A stretch of 64,000 nt of DNA from Emcibacter nanhaiensis. GTDB taxonomy: Bacteria; Pseudomonadota; Alphaproteobacteria; Sphingomonadales; Emcibacteraceae. The stretch is taken from NCBI RefSeq assembly GCF_006385175.1, contig NZ_VFIY01000004.1, forward strand, positions 703,579 through 767,578, written 5' to 3'. Numbering within the stretch: position 1 is the stretch's first letter; the number at the start of each line of letters is the position of its first letter. Below the pieces are notes generated by a model. That model saw only the letters and a program-made list of their open reading frames with translations, did not search any database and was not told the DNA's origin. Position numbers and translations under genes: made by a program. Positions 43,572 through 52,687 of this stretch are shown piece after piece.

Positions 43572-44513
43572 GTGAAGAATAGAGTCGAGATTGTAGATGT
43601 CGCCCCGCGTGACGGACTACAGAATGAAAAAGCTCCTTTCAGTACAGAACAGAAACTGGAGCTGATCAACGGCCTCATCGACGCCGGAATTCGCCGCATG
43701 GAAGTGGCGAGTTTCGTTCACCCCAAACGCGTTCCCCAAATGGCAGATGCAGAAGATGTTATTGCCGGCTTGCCGGACAGAGCGGACGTCACGTATATCG
43801 GCCTTACGCTGAACATGCGCGGCTACCAGCGCGCCATCGCCACCAGGGACGGCGGCCGGCGCGGACTTGACGAAGTCGGGTGCGTAATTGTCGCCTCCGA
43901 GACTTTCTCGCAGAAAAACCAGGGGCAGACCATCGAAGAAGGCATTTCTGTCGCCTCCGAAATCATCTCTGCTGCCCATAGCGACGGCCTGCGGGGTCAA
44001 GCGACGATCTCAGCGGCCTGCGGCTGTCCCTTCGAGGGCGAGGTTGATCCCCGCCTTGTCATTGATATCGCCAAACAGGTTGCCGACCTTAATCCCCATG
44101 AAATCGCCATTGCCGATACCATTGGCGTCGGCACGCCCAAGCAGGTGTTTGAGCTGTTCTCTGCCCTCCGCAGGGCGCTTCCGGACATGCCGCTGAGGGG
44201 ACATTTCCATAATACCCGCAACACCGGCATCGCCAACGCCTGGGCCGCTTATATGGCCGGCGCCAGAATCCTGGACTCCTCCGTTGGCGGACTGGGCGGC
44301 TGTCCCTTTGCCCCGGCGGCTACCGGCAATATCGGCACCGAAGACCTGCTTTACATGCTGGAGCGCTCCGGCATTGAAACCGGCGTATCGCTGGAAAAAA
44401 TTATTGATGTATCCAAAAGCCTTGAACCCATACTGGGACGGCCCACCCCGGCCATGGTCAGCAAGGCGGGCGGTTTTCCCGCACCCGCGCAGGAAACAAC
44501 CTGCGTCGCATAA
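43572..44513 (+). CDS. Hydroxymethylglutaryl-CoA lyase-like protein
   Basis: A 313-residue TIM-barrel lyase with a GTG start at 43572. VDVAPRDGLQNEKAPF is the N-terminal metal-site signature, RGHFHNTRNTG gives the metal-binding HxH pair, and GGLGGCPFAPAATGN is the HMGL signature with the active-site Cys. It normally splits HMG-CoA to acetyl-CoA and acetoacetate, in leucine or isoprenoid-side-chain breakdown; relatives act on other 3-hydroxyacyl-CoAs. No methylcrotonyl-CoA carboxylase is near, so leucine degradation is not supported. The CoA-transferase across the promoter could supply its CoA ester. Confidence 0.88.
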   Translation: MKNRVEIVDVAPRDGLQNEKAPFSTEQKLELINGLIDAGIRRMEVASFVHPKRVPQMADAEDVIAGLPDRADVTYIGLTLNMRGYQRAIATRDGGRRGLDEVGCVIVASETFSQKNQGQTIEEGISVASEIISAAHSDGLRGQATISAACGCPFEGEVDPRLVIDIAKQVADLNPHEIAIADTIGVGTPKQVFELFSALRRALPDMPLRGHFHNTRNTGIANAWAAYMAGARILDSSVGGLGGCPFAPAATGNIGTEDLLYMLERSGIETGVSLEKIIDVSKSLEPILGRPTPAMVSKAGGFPAPAQETTCVA

Positions 44514-44576
44514 TTAAACAACCGGCACACTGAGGAATTTCCTTAGAGGCAACGACAGACAAAAGGAACTTTATAA

Positions 44577-46634
44577 ATGCCATATCGCCTAGGCGTAGAT
44601 GTAGGAGGAACTTTTACCGACCTGCTTCTGATCGAGGAAAATACAGGAGAAACCTGGCGCGACAAAGTACCCAGCACCCCCCATGACCCTTCCGAGGCGG
44701 TGATCAACGGGACCAAGGCTATTTGTAATATCGCCGGAATTTCACCCGCCGAGATCGGCCAGTTCCTGCACGGCACCACGGTGGCGACCAATGCCGTTCT
44801 CGAGGGCAAGGGCGCGAAGACCGGCCTCGTGGTCACCAAGGGCTATCGCCAGGTTCTGCAGGTGGCGCGATCCCTGGTGCCGGGCGGCCTTGCTGCCTGG
44901 ATCACCTGGCCCAAGCCGGTGCCCCTGGCGGCGCTGGAATGCACGGTCGAGATTGATGAGCGCCTCGATGCCAGCGGCACCGTGGTTGATGAACTCAACG
45001 AAGCCCAGGCCCGCGCGGCTCTGGAGTCCCTGAAGGCGGAAGGCATTGAGGCGCTGACCATCTGCCTGCTCAATTCCTATATCAATGGTGCTCATGAACT
45101 GAAAGTGGCGGAGATTGCCCGGGAAATCTTCCCGGATATTCCGATCTCTCTCAGCCACGAGATCCTGCCGGAGATGCAGGAATATGAGCGGGCCCTGACC
45201 ACGGTGGCCAACTCGCTGGTCCGTCCGGTCATGGCCATGTATATCGCCAATCTGCGCAACAAGCTGCGCGAGTTGGGCATGCAGGGCCGTATCAACCTGC
45301 TGCGCTCCGACGGCGGCCTGATCGGATCCGAGAAAGCGGAACTGACCCCGGTCAACCTGTTGATGTCCGGCCCGGCCGGCGGTGTGACCGGCGCCCTGTG
45401 GGTGGCCGAGAACTCCAACGTCAAAAACATCCTGACCCTTGATGTGGGTGGAACCTCTACCGATGTGGCGCTGATTGAAAACGGCGAGCCCCTGCTCCGC
45501 CGCGAAACCTCGGTCGGCCACCTGACGGTGCGGGCATCGTCGCTGGATGTGAAAACCGTGGGCGCCGGTGGCGGCTCCATCGCCCATGTGCCGGAACTGA
45601 CCGGGGCCCTGCGGGTCGGCCCGGAAAGCGCCGGAGCGGTGCCGGGACCCGTGGCTTACGGCAAGGGCGGCACCCAGCCGACTGTGACCGACGCCCATGT
45701 GGTGCTGGGTAACCTGCCGGAATCCCTGCTCGGCGGCAGCTTTGAACTGGATCGGCCGGCAGCTCGCGCGGCGGTAAAAGGCATTGCCGACGCCCTTGGC
45801 GTTACCATCGAGGAAGCGGCCCAGGGTATCATCGATATTGCCAACGAGAATATGTATGGCGCGCTGCGCCTGGTCTCCGTGCAGCAGGGCTATGACCCGC
45901 GCGATTTTGCCCTGATGGGCTTCGGCGGCGCCGGCTCGCTGCATTCCAACGCGGTCGGCAAGCTGATGGGCAGCTATCCGGTGGTGGTGCCGGTCAGCCC
46001 CGGCGTGCTGTGCGCGGTTGGCGATGCGACGACCCAGATGCGTTATGAGCATGCCCGCTCCTTCAACAGGACCTCGACCAAAACCTCCGACGGGGAAATC
46101 GCCACATGGCTTGCGGAAATGCAGGAAGTGGTGATGAAAGACCTGGAGGAAGAAGGCGTCGCCCGGGCCGACCAGGTGGTCAAGTTCGAGGCCGGGGTGC
46201 GCTACATGGGCCAGGGCTTTGAGGTGGACATCCCCATCGAGCTGGCCGATTTCCAGGCCGGCGGCGGTCTCGACAAGCTGATGCAGGCCTTTGACGAGGA
46301 ACATGAGCGGCTGTTCACCTTCAACCTTGATGTGGAACACGAGATCGTCAACCTGCGCGCCGTTTCCATCGGCCAGGGCGCCAAAATGCCGGCCCAGGAT
46401 ATCGCGCAAGGCGACGGCGACCCGAGCCAGGCCAAATTGCGCGACCATAAAATGTGGGTCGAGGGCAAGGAACTGCCGGCCGTGATCTACGAGCGCAGCA
46501 AGCTGGAATCCGGCGACAAGCTGCAGGGCCCCTGCGTGGTGGTGGAAATGGACTCCACGGCGGTGATCCTGCCCGACCATGTGGGCACGGTCGATGGCTG
46601 CGGCAATATTCTGATCAATCCGGTTGAAGCGTGA
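44577..46634 (+). CDS. hyuA: Hydantoinase/oxoprolinase A subunit (HyuA-like)
   Basis: A 685-residue actin-fold ATPase subunit. MPYRLGVDVGGTFTDLLLIE and LDVGGTSTDVALIENGEPL are the two phosphate-binding motifs; FLHGTTVATNAVLEGKGAKT and ALMGFGGAGSLHSNAVG are also family signatures. Together with HyuB it forms an ATP-dependent N-methylhydantoinase, 5-oxoprolinase, or acetone/acetophenone carboxylase-type enzyme. The stop at 46634 is 13 bases before the HyuB start. Substrate not known. The HMG-CoA lyase upstream and a cysteine hydrolase downstream suggest a route from either a cyclic amide or a ketone. Confidence 0.88.
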   Translation: MPYRLGVDVGGTFTDLLLIEENTGETWRDKVPSTPHDPSEAVINGTKAICNIAGISPAEIGQFLHGTTVATNAVLEGKGAKTGLVVTKGYRQVLQVARSLVPGGLAAWITWPKPVPLAALECTVEIDERLDASGTVVDELNEAQARAALESLKAEGIEALTICLLNSYINGAHELKVAEIAREIFPDIPISLSHEILPEMQEYERALTTVANSLVRPVMAMYIANLRNKLRELGMQGRINLLRSDGGLIGSEKAELTPVNLLMSGPAGGVTGALWVAENSNVKNILTLDVGGTSTDVALIENGEPLLRRETSVGHLTVRASSLDVKTVGAGGGSIAHVPELTGALRVGPESAGAVPGPVAYGKGGTQPTVTDAHVVLGNLPESLLGGSFELDRPAARAAVKGIADALGVTIEEAAQGIIDIANENMYGALRLVSVQQGYDPRDFALMGFGGAGSLHSNAVGKLMGSYPVVVPVSPGVLCAVGDATTQMRYEHARSFNRTSTKTSDGEIATWLAEMQEVVMKDLEEEGVARADQVVKFEAGVRYMGQGFEVDIPIELADFQAGGGLDKLMQAFDEEHERLFTFNLDVEHEIVNLRAVSIGQGAKMPAQDIAQGDGDPSQAKLRDHKMWVEGKELPAVIYERSKLESGDKLQGPCVVVEMDSTAVILPDHVGTVDGCGNILINPVEA

Positions 46635-46647
46635 AGGGAGAAGGACA

Positions 46648-48504
46648 ATGACCGCTGAAATTATCCAGACCAATGATGCTCCCTTTAGCCAGGTGGAGGT
46701 GGATATCATCACCCTGGACATTATCGAGAATGCGCTCCGTAACGCCCGCGAGGAAATGGACGCAACCCTGTTCCGCACGGCCATGAGCCCGGGCATCCGC
46801 GAACAGGGCGACGCCTTCCCGCTGATCGCCGAGCGCGACGGCAAGATGATCGTCGGCCAGTTTGGCAGCTTCATCGACGGCTTCCTCAAAACCTATAACG
46901 GCACCATTGAGGACGGCGACATGTTCTGGCTGTCCGATCCCTATGCCTGTGCCGGGGCGGTGAGCCACAACAACGACTGGCTGATCATCAAGCCGGTGTT
47001 CCTGGACGGCCGGCTGGTCTCCTGGGCCAGCATGTTCGGCCACCAGACCGATATCGGCGGCAAGGTGCCGGGCAGCCTGCCCACCGACGCTACCAGCGTG
47101 TTCGAGGAAGGCATCCGCATTCCGCCTATCAAACTGTTCAAGAAGGGCGAACTGCAGGAGGATATCCTGACCTTGGTGCTGCACCAGGTGCGCATGCCGG
47201 AATGGTGCCGGGCCGACCTGCTGGCGATTATCGCCAGCTGCCGGGTGGCGGAAAAGCGGGTTCTGGAAATCTGCCACCGTTTTGGCGTCGATACCTATGT
47301 CTCCGCCACCGACAACCTGCTGGAGCGCAACAAGCGGGCCATGGGCCACCTGATCCAGACCGCCATCGGTGAAGACAAGGTGGAGTTCGAGGATTATGTC
47401 TGTGACGACGGCCGCGGCTATGGTCCCTACAAGATGAAATGCACCATGTGGCGCGAGGGCGAGAAGGTGATCCTGGATTTTGACGGCACAGACCCCCAGG
47501 CCACCGGCTCCATCAACTTCTATCTTAACGAGAACATGCTGAAGATGTTTTTCGGCATCTATATGATCATGGTGTTCGATCCCCAGGTGCTGTTCAATGA
47601 CGGCTTCTATGACTTGGTGGAGGTACGTATTCCGGAAGGCTCGCTGCTGAAGCCGAAATTCCCGGCGGCGCTGTCCTGCCGCACCCATGCGCTGGGCCGG
47701 CTGTTCGACCTGCTGGGCGCGCTGCTCGGCAAGAAACAGCCCGAATTCCTCAGTGCGGCTGGTTTCTCCTCGAGCCCGCACCTGATGTTCTCCGGTTTTG
47801 ACAAGGACAGCGGCGAGTGGTTCCAGCTGTTCCAGATCGGCTTTGGCGGCATTCCAGGACGCCCGTTCGGCGACGGGCCGGACGGCCACTCGCTGTGGCC
47901 AGGCTTCACCAATGTGCCCAACGAGTTCCTGGAGCGCTACTTCCCCATGCGCATCACCGAGTATACCTCGATCCCCGACAGTGGCGGCGCCGGCCTCAAC
48001 CGCGGCGGCAACGGTATTCTCATGACCTATGAGTTCCTCAGCGACGGCATCATTGCCATCCATGACGACCGCTGGTTTACCTACCCCTGGGGTGTGAACG
48101 GCGGCGCGCCGGGCCAACGCTCGAAGAAAGTCCTGCGCCGCACCGACGGCAGCGAGGAGATCCTGCCCGCCAAATGCGACAATATCGAAGTGCATGAAGG
48201 CGACCAGCTTGACTATATCACCTGGGGTGGCGGCGGTTGGGGCAACCCACTCGAGCGCGACCCGGCACTGGTGGCCAAGGAGGTCAAGCAGGGGCTGGTC
48301 AGCTTTGACGGCGCCTTTGAAAATTACGGCGTCATGGTCATGGACGATTACAGCGTCGACCTCGCCGCCACCGAGGCACAACGGGCCGACCTGGCCAAAA
48401 ACCGCCCGGAAGGCATCTTCAACTACGGCGCAGATATCGAAACGCTCCGCGCCAACTGCCTCGCAGAGACCGGACTGGAACCCCCGGTCCAGCCAAAGTG
48501 GTAA
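46648..48504 (+). CDS. hyuB: Hydantoinase/oxoprolinase B subunit (HyuB-like)
   Basis: A 618-residue partner of HyuA. VDIITLDIIENALRNAREEM and LFRTAMSPGIREQGDAFPLI are family segments, as are DPYACAGAVSHNNDWLIIKP in the N-terminal half and the late DSGGAGLNRGGNGILMTYE. GGGWGNPLERDP near the C terminus is typical of the family's end. The start at 46648 has AGGGAGAAGGACA upstream; a longer frame reaches back over the HyuA stop but lacks support. Carboxylase-type relatives usually have extra subunits; only two are here. Confidence 0.88.
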   Translation: MTAEIIQTNDAPFSQVEVDIITLDIIENALRNAREEMDATLFRTAMSPGIREQGDAFPLIAERDGKMIVGQFGSFIDGFLKTYNGTIEDGDMFWLSDPYACAGAVSHNNDWLIIKPVFLDGRLVSWASMFGHQTDIGGKVPGSLPTDATSVFEEGIRIPPIKLFKKGELQEDILTLVLHQVRMPEWCRADLLAIIASCRVAEKRVLEICHRFGVDTYVSATDNLLERNKRAMGHLIQTAIGEDKVEFEDYVCDDGRGYGPYKMKCTMWREGEKVILDFDGTDPQATGSINFYLNENMLKMFFGIYMIMVFDPQVLFNDGFYDLVEVRIPEGSLLKPKFPAALSCRTHALGRLFDLLGALLGKKQPEFLSAAGFSSSPHLMFSGFDKDSGEWFQLFQIGFGGIPGRPFGDGPDGHSLWPGFTNVPNEFLERYFPMRITEYTSIPDSGGAGLNRGGNGILMTYEFLSDGIIAIHDDRWFTYPWGVNGGAPGQRSKKVLRRTDGSEEILPAKCDNIEVHEGDQLDYITWGGGGWGNPLERDPALVAKEVKQGLVSFDGAFENYGVMVMDDYSVDLAATEAQRADLAKNRPEGIFNYGADIETLRANCLAETGLEPPVQPKW

Positions 48505-48528
48505 TCAGCAACCAGGAGAAGCCTTGGG

Positions 48529-49125
48529 ATGGATCTGGAACGACATAGTATAAAGCTTGGGAAAAGACCCGGCCTTGTCATCGTGGATGTCGTCAAGGGC
48601 TTCACCGATCCCGCCTGCCCGCTCGGCACCGATTGCCCGGATGTGGTGGAAGCCAACCGGCAGCTTCTGGATGCCTTCCGCGCCCGTGACCTGCCGGTTT
48701 TCTTTACCACTGTGATCTATCGCACAGAAGACATCGCCCGCGTTTTCCGCGAGAGGGTGCCGGCACTGAATGTGCTCACGCCGGGGTCTGATTGGGTCAA
48801 GGTGGATCCGCGGATCGCACCGCTTCCCGGCGAGACGATCATCGAAAAACAATGGGCCAGTTCCTTTTTCAAAACCGATCTCGACGACCGGCTGAAGGCC
48901 GCCGGGGCAGATTCCCTGGTGGTCACCGGACTGACCACCTCGGGATGCGTTCGCGCTACCGTCCTTGACGGCCTGCAGAATGACTATCCCGTTGTTGTGC
49001 CGCGGGAAGCCGTCGGCGACCGCAATCCGGATGCCCATGCAGCAAATCTTTTCGACATGCACGCCAAATATGCCGACGTCATGTCACTAGAGGAGACCCT
49101 CGCGCTCCTCCCCGAAAGGGAATAG
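48529..49125 (+). CDS. Isochorismatase-like cysteine hydrolase (N-carbamoylsarcosine amidase/maleamate type)
   Basis: A 198-residue single-domain hydrolase. The catalytic triad is visible as Asp in LVIVDVVKGF, Lys in IIEKQWASSFF and Cys in VTGLTTSGCVRATVLDG. The family cleaves amides such as N-carbamoylsarcosine, maleamate or nicotinamide. Directly following HyuA/HyuB, it could complete an N-methylhydantoin to N-carbamoylsarcosine to sarcosine series, as in creatinine breakdown, but nothing else here is specific for creatinine. It lies in the same operon with a 24-base gap from hyuB. Confidence 0.85.
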   Translation: MDLERHSIKLGKRPGLVIVDVVKGFTDPACPLGTDCPDVVEANRQLLDAFRARDLPVFFTTVIYRTEDIARVFRERVPALNVLTPGSDWVKVDPRIAPLPGETIIEKQWASSFFKTDLDDRLKAAGADSLVVTGLTTSGCVRATVLDGLQNDYPVVVPREAVGDRNPDAHAANLFDMHAKYADVMSLEETLALLPERE

Positions 49126-49184
49126 GGAGAAAATAAAAACAAAAGCAGAGAACCAACGAATTGCAACATACCCAGGAGGATTAA

Positions 49185-51752
49185 ATGCCCTGCAAGAAAC
49201 ATACAGCACTACTACTCTCGACCGTCAGCACCTTGGCGGCGGCATCAGTTCCGACCCCGGTCCTGGCCCAGGAAGCGGACGATTTTGTTCTGGAAGAAGT
49301 GATTGTGACCGCCCGCCGCCGCGCAGAGAGCCTGTCCGACGTCCCGGGCACAGTGACCGCCCTGACCCAGTCCACCCTTGAAGCCGCCGGCGTCGAGCGG
49401 GCCGCGGACTTTATCGCTCTGACCCCCGGCGTCTCTATGGTGGACACCTCTGAAGTGGGCGACACCCAGGTCAACATCCGCGGCATCAACGGCGCCCGCG
49501 ATGCGGAAAACAGCTTCGCCTATATCATTGACGGGGTGCTTTACACCAACCCTGCCGCCTTTAACCGCGAATATACCGACCTGACCCAGATCGAGGTTTT
49601 GAAAGGTCCACAGGGCGCTATCTACGGCCGTAACGCGGCTGCAGGTGCGATCATTGTCACTACCGCGAAACCGGGCAATGAAAGTGTGACCAAGCTCACC
49701 GCCAGTGCCGCCGGAGACAGCACCTATCTGATCAAGGGCTCCACCTCAGGTGCCATCGTCGAGGACGAACTGTTCTATCGCCTGTCCGCCGACTGGCGCT
49801 CAACCGACGGCTATTACCGCAACAGCTACCAGGACAACGCCCCGATCGTTGACGCCTTTGAGGGCTTTAACATCAACGGCCGGCTGGTTTATGAAGGCAT
49901 CGAAAACCTGAGCGTTGACCTGAAAATGCGCTACGGCGAAGTTGACGCCTCTTCGCTGGCCTTCAACTCCACCTTCAGCCTGCCGGTTTATGCGGAAGTA
50001 ACCGGCACGGAATCCGCCTATCAGGATATCAACACCTATACCCCGGTCTACCAGGCCAATATCATATCCGACAACGACCAGGAAGCCTTCGAAGTCTCCA
50101 CCAAGTTTGATTATGATTTCGAAGATGTGACCCTGACCGGCTGGGTGCTCTACAGCGACATCAAGAACAACCTGATTGCGGACGGCACCTCCGCCGCCTT
50201 CGGTTTCTATGCTGCTGATCCGGCCTGTATCGCCTCCGTGTCCGAGTTGACAGGCTACCCGCTGCCCTCCCCGCAGTTTATCGGCCAGACCCCGAACGGG
50301 GTGATCTTTGATCCCAACGGTTCCTTCCTCGGCGCCTTCACCCCGACGACCTGCGACGGCATCCAGGAACAGCTGCGCAACCAGAAAGACCTCAGCGCCG
50401 AGCTGCGCCTGTCCTCAAACGGCGACGGCCCGCTCAGCTGGATGATCGGCTCCTACTTCCTGGATATCGACCGTCAGGTCGGCGTGTCCATGAACCGCGA
50501 CAGCGGCGAAGCCCCGATCCGCGGCCTGTTCCAGAAAGACGGTCCCAACGAAACGGCGTCCCTGCTCTATGACCAGTTCGACAGCCGCGTGTTCGCCGTC
50601 TTCGGTCAGCTGGAATATGACGTCACCGACACAGTGGAACTGTCTCTCGCCCTGCGCTACGACAACGAAAAACGTGAAGTGTCGAGCCTGGTTCCGACCG
50701 ACGCCACCCAGTCCATCATCGACCTGAACTTTGACGGCATCTATGACGATCCGCTCAACCCGGCGCTCAGCAGCCTGATCAATTCGACCGGCACCATCCC
50801 GGATAAGGAACGCACGTTCTCCCAATTGGAACCGAAAGTGTCCGTGACCTGGGATGCCACCGACCACCTGACCCTGTTTGCAAGCTGGGGCATGGGTTTC
50901 AAGGCTGGCGGTTTTAACAACTCGGGTGCCGCTGCTACTCTCAACCTGTTCAACGCCGGCCTGATCACCACGGTTTCCGGCGTCAACTGGGCCGAACAGG
51001 TCGGTTCCGCCCTGCCGGTGGTCCAGGATGACTATGACAAGGAAACCTCCAGCGCCTTTGAGGCCGGCTTCAAGGCCGACCTGCTGGGCGGACGCCTGCA
51101 GCTGAACGGCGCCGGCTACTATACCAAGGTCACCGACATGCAGTTCTTTGAATTCTATGTCGGCACCTTCGGCCTGCTGCGCGTGGTGTCCAATATCGAT
51201 GATGTGGAAATCTACGGCTTCGAGCTGGGCGGCACCTACCACCTCAACAATCATCTGCGCTTCTATGCCGGCCTGAACATGACCGACAGCGAAATCAAGG
51301 AGAACAGCGCCCGCACCGACACGGTCGGCAACAAGTCTCCCTATACGCCGGATTACACTATCAACCTGGCTGTTGATTTCGACTATCCAATCAGCAATGA
51401 CCTGGAACTGTTCGGCCGTGCCGATGCGATCTTTGTCGGCCCGACCTGGTTCCATACAGTCCAGGAAGGCATGCAGGCCACAATCTTCCAGCCCCTGTTC
51501 GAACTGGGCCTGGGTGCAGGAGCCGGCGCCCTTGGCGCCGCGGAATATTCCACGGCCCAGCGTGATGCCTACCACACCATTGACCTGCGTCTTGGTGTGC
51601 GCGGTGAAGGCTGGACCCTGACCGGCTTCGTCACCAACCTGACGGACGAAAACTATATGGAAGAGGTTATTCCGGCCCCTGAATTCGGCGGCTCCTTCGT
51701 CAACCCCGGCACAGAACGCCGCTGGGGTGTGGAAATGAGCTTTGAATTCTAA
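49185..51752 (+). CDS. TonB-dependent outer-membrane receptor (third)
   Basis: An 855-residue receptor with a signal peptide ending VPTPVLAQEA and a TonB box-like LEEVIVTARR near residue 40. The plug has VNIRGINGARDAENSFAYII and EVLKGPQGAIYGRNAAAGA. The barrel ends RRWGVEMSFEF, with the terminal Phe needed for barrel assembly. AGGAGGATTAA precedes the ATG. It is the only transporter in the operon with HyuA/B and the hydrolase, so it probably imports the operon's substrate. Confidence 0.93.
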   Translation: MPCKKHTALLLSTVSTLAAASVPTPVLAQEADDFVLEEVIVTARRRAESLSDVPGTVTALTQSTLEAAGVERAADFIALTPGVSMVDTSEVGDTQVNIRGINGARDAENSFAYIIDGVLYTNPAAFNREYTDLTQIEVLKGPQGAIYGRNAAAGAIIVTTAKPGNESVTKLTASAAGDSTYLIKGSTSGAIVEDELFYRLSADWRSTDGYYRNSYQDNAPIVDAFEGFNINGRLVYEGIENLSVDLKMRYGEVDASSLAFNSTFSLPVYAEVTGTESAYQDINTYTPVYQANIISDNDQEAFEVSTKFDYDFEDVTLTGWVLYSDIKNNLIADGTSAAFGFYAADPACIASVSELTGYPLPSPQFIGQTPNGVIFDPNGSFLGAFTPTTCDGIQEQLRNQKDLSAELRLSSNGDGPLSWMIGSYFLDIDRQVGVSMNRDSGEAPIRGLFQKDGPNETASLLYDQFDSRVFAVFGQLEYDVTDTVELSLALRYDNEKREVSSLVPTDATQSIIDLNFDGIYDDPLNPALSSLINSTGTIPDKERTFSQLEPKVSVTWDATDHLTLFASWGMGFKAGGFNNSGAAATLNLFNAGLITTVSGVNWAEQVGSALPVVQDDYDKETSSAFEAGFKADLLGGRLQLNGAGYYTKVTDMQFFEFYVGTFGLLRVVSNIDDVEIYGFELGGTYHLNNHLRFYAGLNMTDSEIKENSARTDTVGNKSPYTPDYTINLAVDFDYPISNDLELFGRADAIFVGPTWFHTVQEGMQATIFQPLFELGLGAGAGALGAAEYSTAQRDAYHTIDLRLGVRGEGWTLTGFVTNLTDENYMEEVIPAPEFGGSFVNPGTERRWGVEMSFEF

Positions 51753-51770
51753 ACCAAATTAGCTATATCA

Positions 51771-51800
51771 AGTGATGCACCTGATAACAGGTGCATCACT
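51771..51800. repeat. Perfect 13-bp inverted repeat between receptor and GntR gene
   Basis: AGTGATGCACCTG and CAGGTGCATCACT are exact inverses around ATAA. No T run follows, so it is not a standard intrinsic terminator. It starts 18 bases past the receptor stop and ends 46 before the GntR start. A Rho-type end, an mRNA-stabilising hairpin or a regulatory site are all possible. Confidence 0.75.
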
Positions 51801-51846
51801 GTAACCAGGTCAATATTTCTGAAAGTAAGCACGTCATGGTGATGTC

Positions 51847-52521
51847 ATGACCATGAGTAAATCCGCAGAAAAAGCCTATGCGACGATCCGCAACGCGGTT
51901 CTGGACGGCTATTTCGCCCCGGGGGATCATCTCAAAGAGGAACGCCTGGTGGAGCTGTGCGGGGTATCGCGCACACCGGTCCGCGAAGCCATCAAGCGCC
52001 TGGCGGCGGAAAACTATGTGGTGATGAAACCCCATCTGGGCGCCCATGTGGCCAAATGGTCCCCCCAGGAAATCAAGGATATATTCAGGCTGCGGGCCAT
52101 GACCGAGGGCATGGCGGCGCGGCGCGCGGCGGAACTGATTACACCGGAACAGATCGGAATTCTGAAAGAACAGCACAAGATCGTCGACGACATGCTGGCG
52201 GGCAAGGGCGAATTTTCCATCGAAACTTTCATCACCGCCAATAAAGTTTTTCACAACACCCTGCTGGAAGCGACCCGGAGCGAAATCCTGAAACAGGCGG
52301 TGCTGAGACTGGTTTCCCCGCCCATCGTCACCCGGACCGCAATCAATTTCACCCACAATGAACTCAAGCGCAGCAATGCCCATCATCTCGAACTGATCGA
52401 GGCCCTGGAATCCGGCAACGGCGACTGGAGCGATGCGGTCATGCAGACCCATATTCTGGCGGCCTACCAGAGGTTCAGCGCCACCATCGAAGGGCAGCCT
52501 ACTGAGACTGACAGGGTATAG
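51847..52521 (+). CDS. GntR-family regulator, FCD group
   Basis: A 224-residue repressor. The N-terminal winged helix runs about residues 6-75 (EERLVELCGVSRTPVREAIK, then RLAAENYVVM). An all-helical FCD ligand domain follows, with Asp/His metal-site candidates in ANKVFHNTLLEATRSE and HHLELIEALE. FCD regulators bind organic acids and TGTATACA-type operators. Two such palindromes lie in the divergent promoter at 43.3-43.5 kb, so it probably controls both the operon it closes and the CoA-transferase. Confidence 0.88.
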   Translation: MTMSKSAEKAYATIRNAVLDGYFAPGDHLKEERLVELCGVSRTPVREAIKRLAAENYVVMKPHLGAHVAKWSPQEIKDIFRLRAMTEGMAARRAAELITPEQIGILKEQHKIVDDMLAGKGEFSIETFITANKVFHNTLLEATRSEILKQAVLRLVSPPIVTRTAINFTHNELKRSNAHHLELIEALESGNGDWSDAVMQTHILAAYQRFSATIEGQPTETDRV

Positions 52522-52609
52522 CGGAATCGCTATCTCATTGATATCTGATTGACCGGCACGGGACGACCGGAAACTCCGAAAAATCGTGCCAATATCATTG
52601 AGCAGCAAG

Positions 52610-52638
52610 AAAAAGTACGCAGGTGATGCGTACTTTTT
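52610..52638. terminator. Bidirectional intrinsic terminator
   Basis: AAAAAGTACGCA and TGCGTACTTTTT form a perfect 12-bp stem with a 5-base loop; A and T runs at the two ends allow it to work in both directions. It sits between the GntR gene (plus) and the chimeric gene (minus). Confidence 0.85.
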
Positions 52639-52687
52639 CTATTTTTACAGTTTCAGCTGTTTTGAAGTCATTCATCCATACTCACGG

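Noticed and set aside
44742..48381. Very long open frames on the minus strand opposite hyuA and hyuB (715 and 588 codons)
   Set aside because: The products are rich in His, Gln and Arg with no family resemblance; such frames arise from the codon bias of the GC-rich genes on the plus strand.
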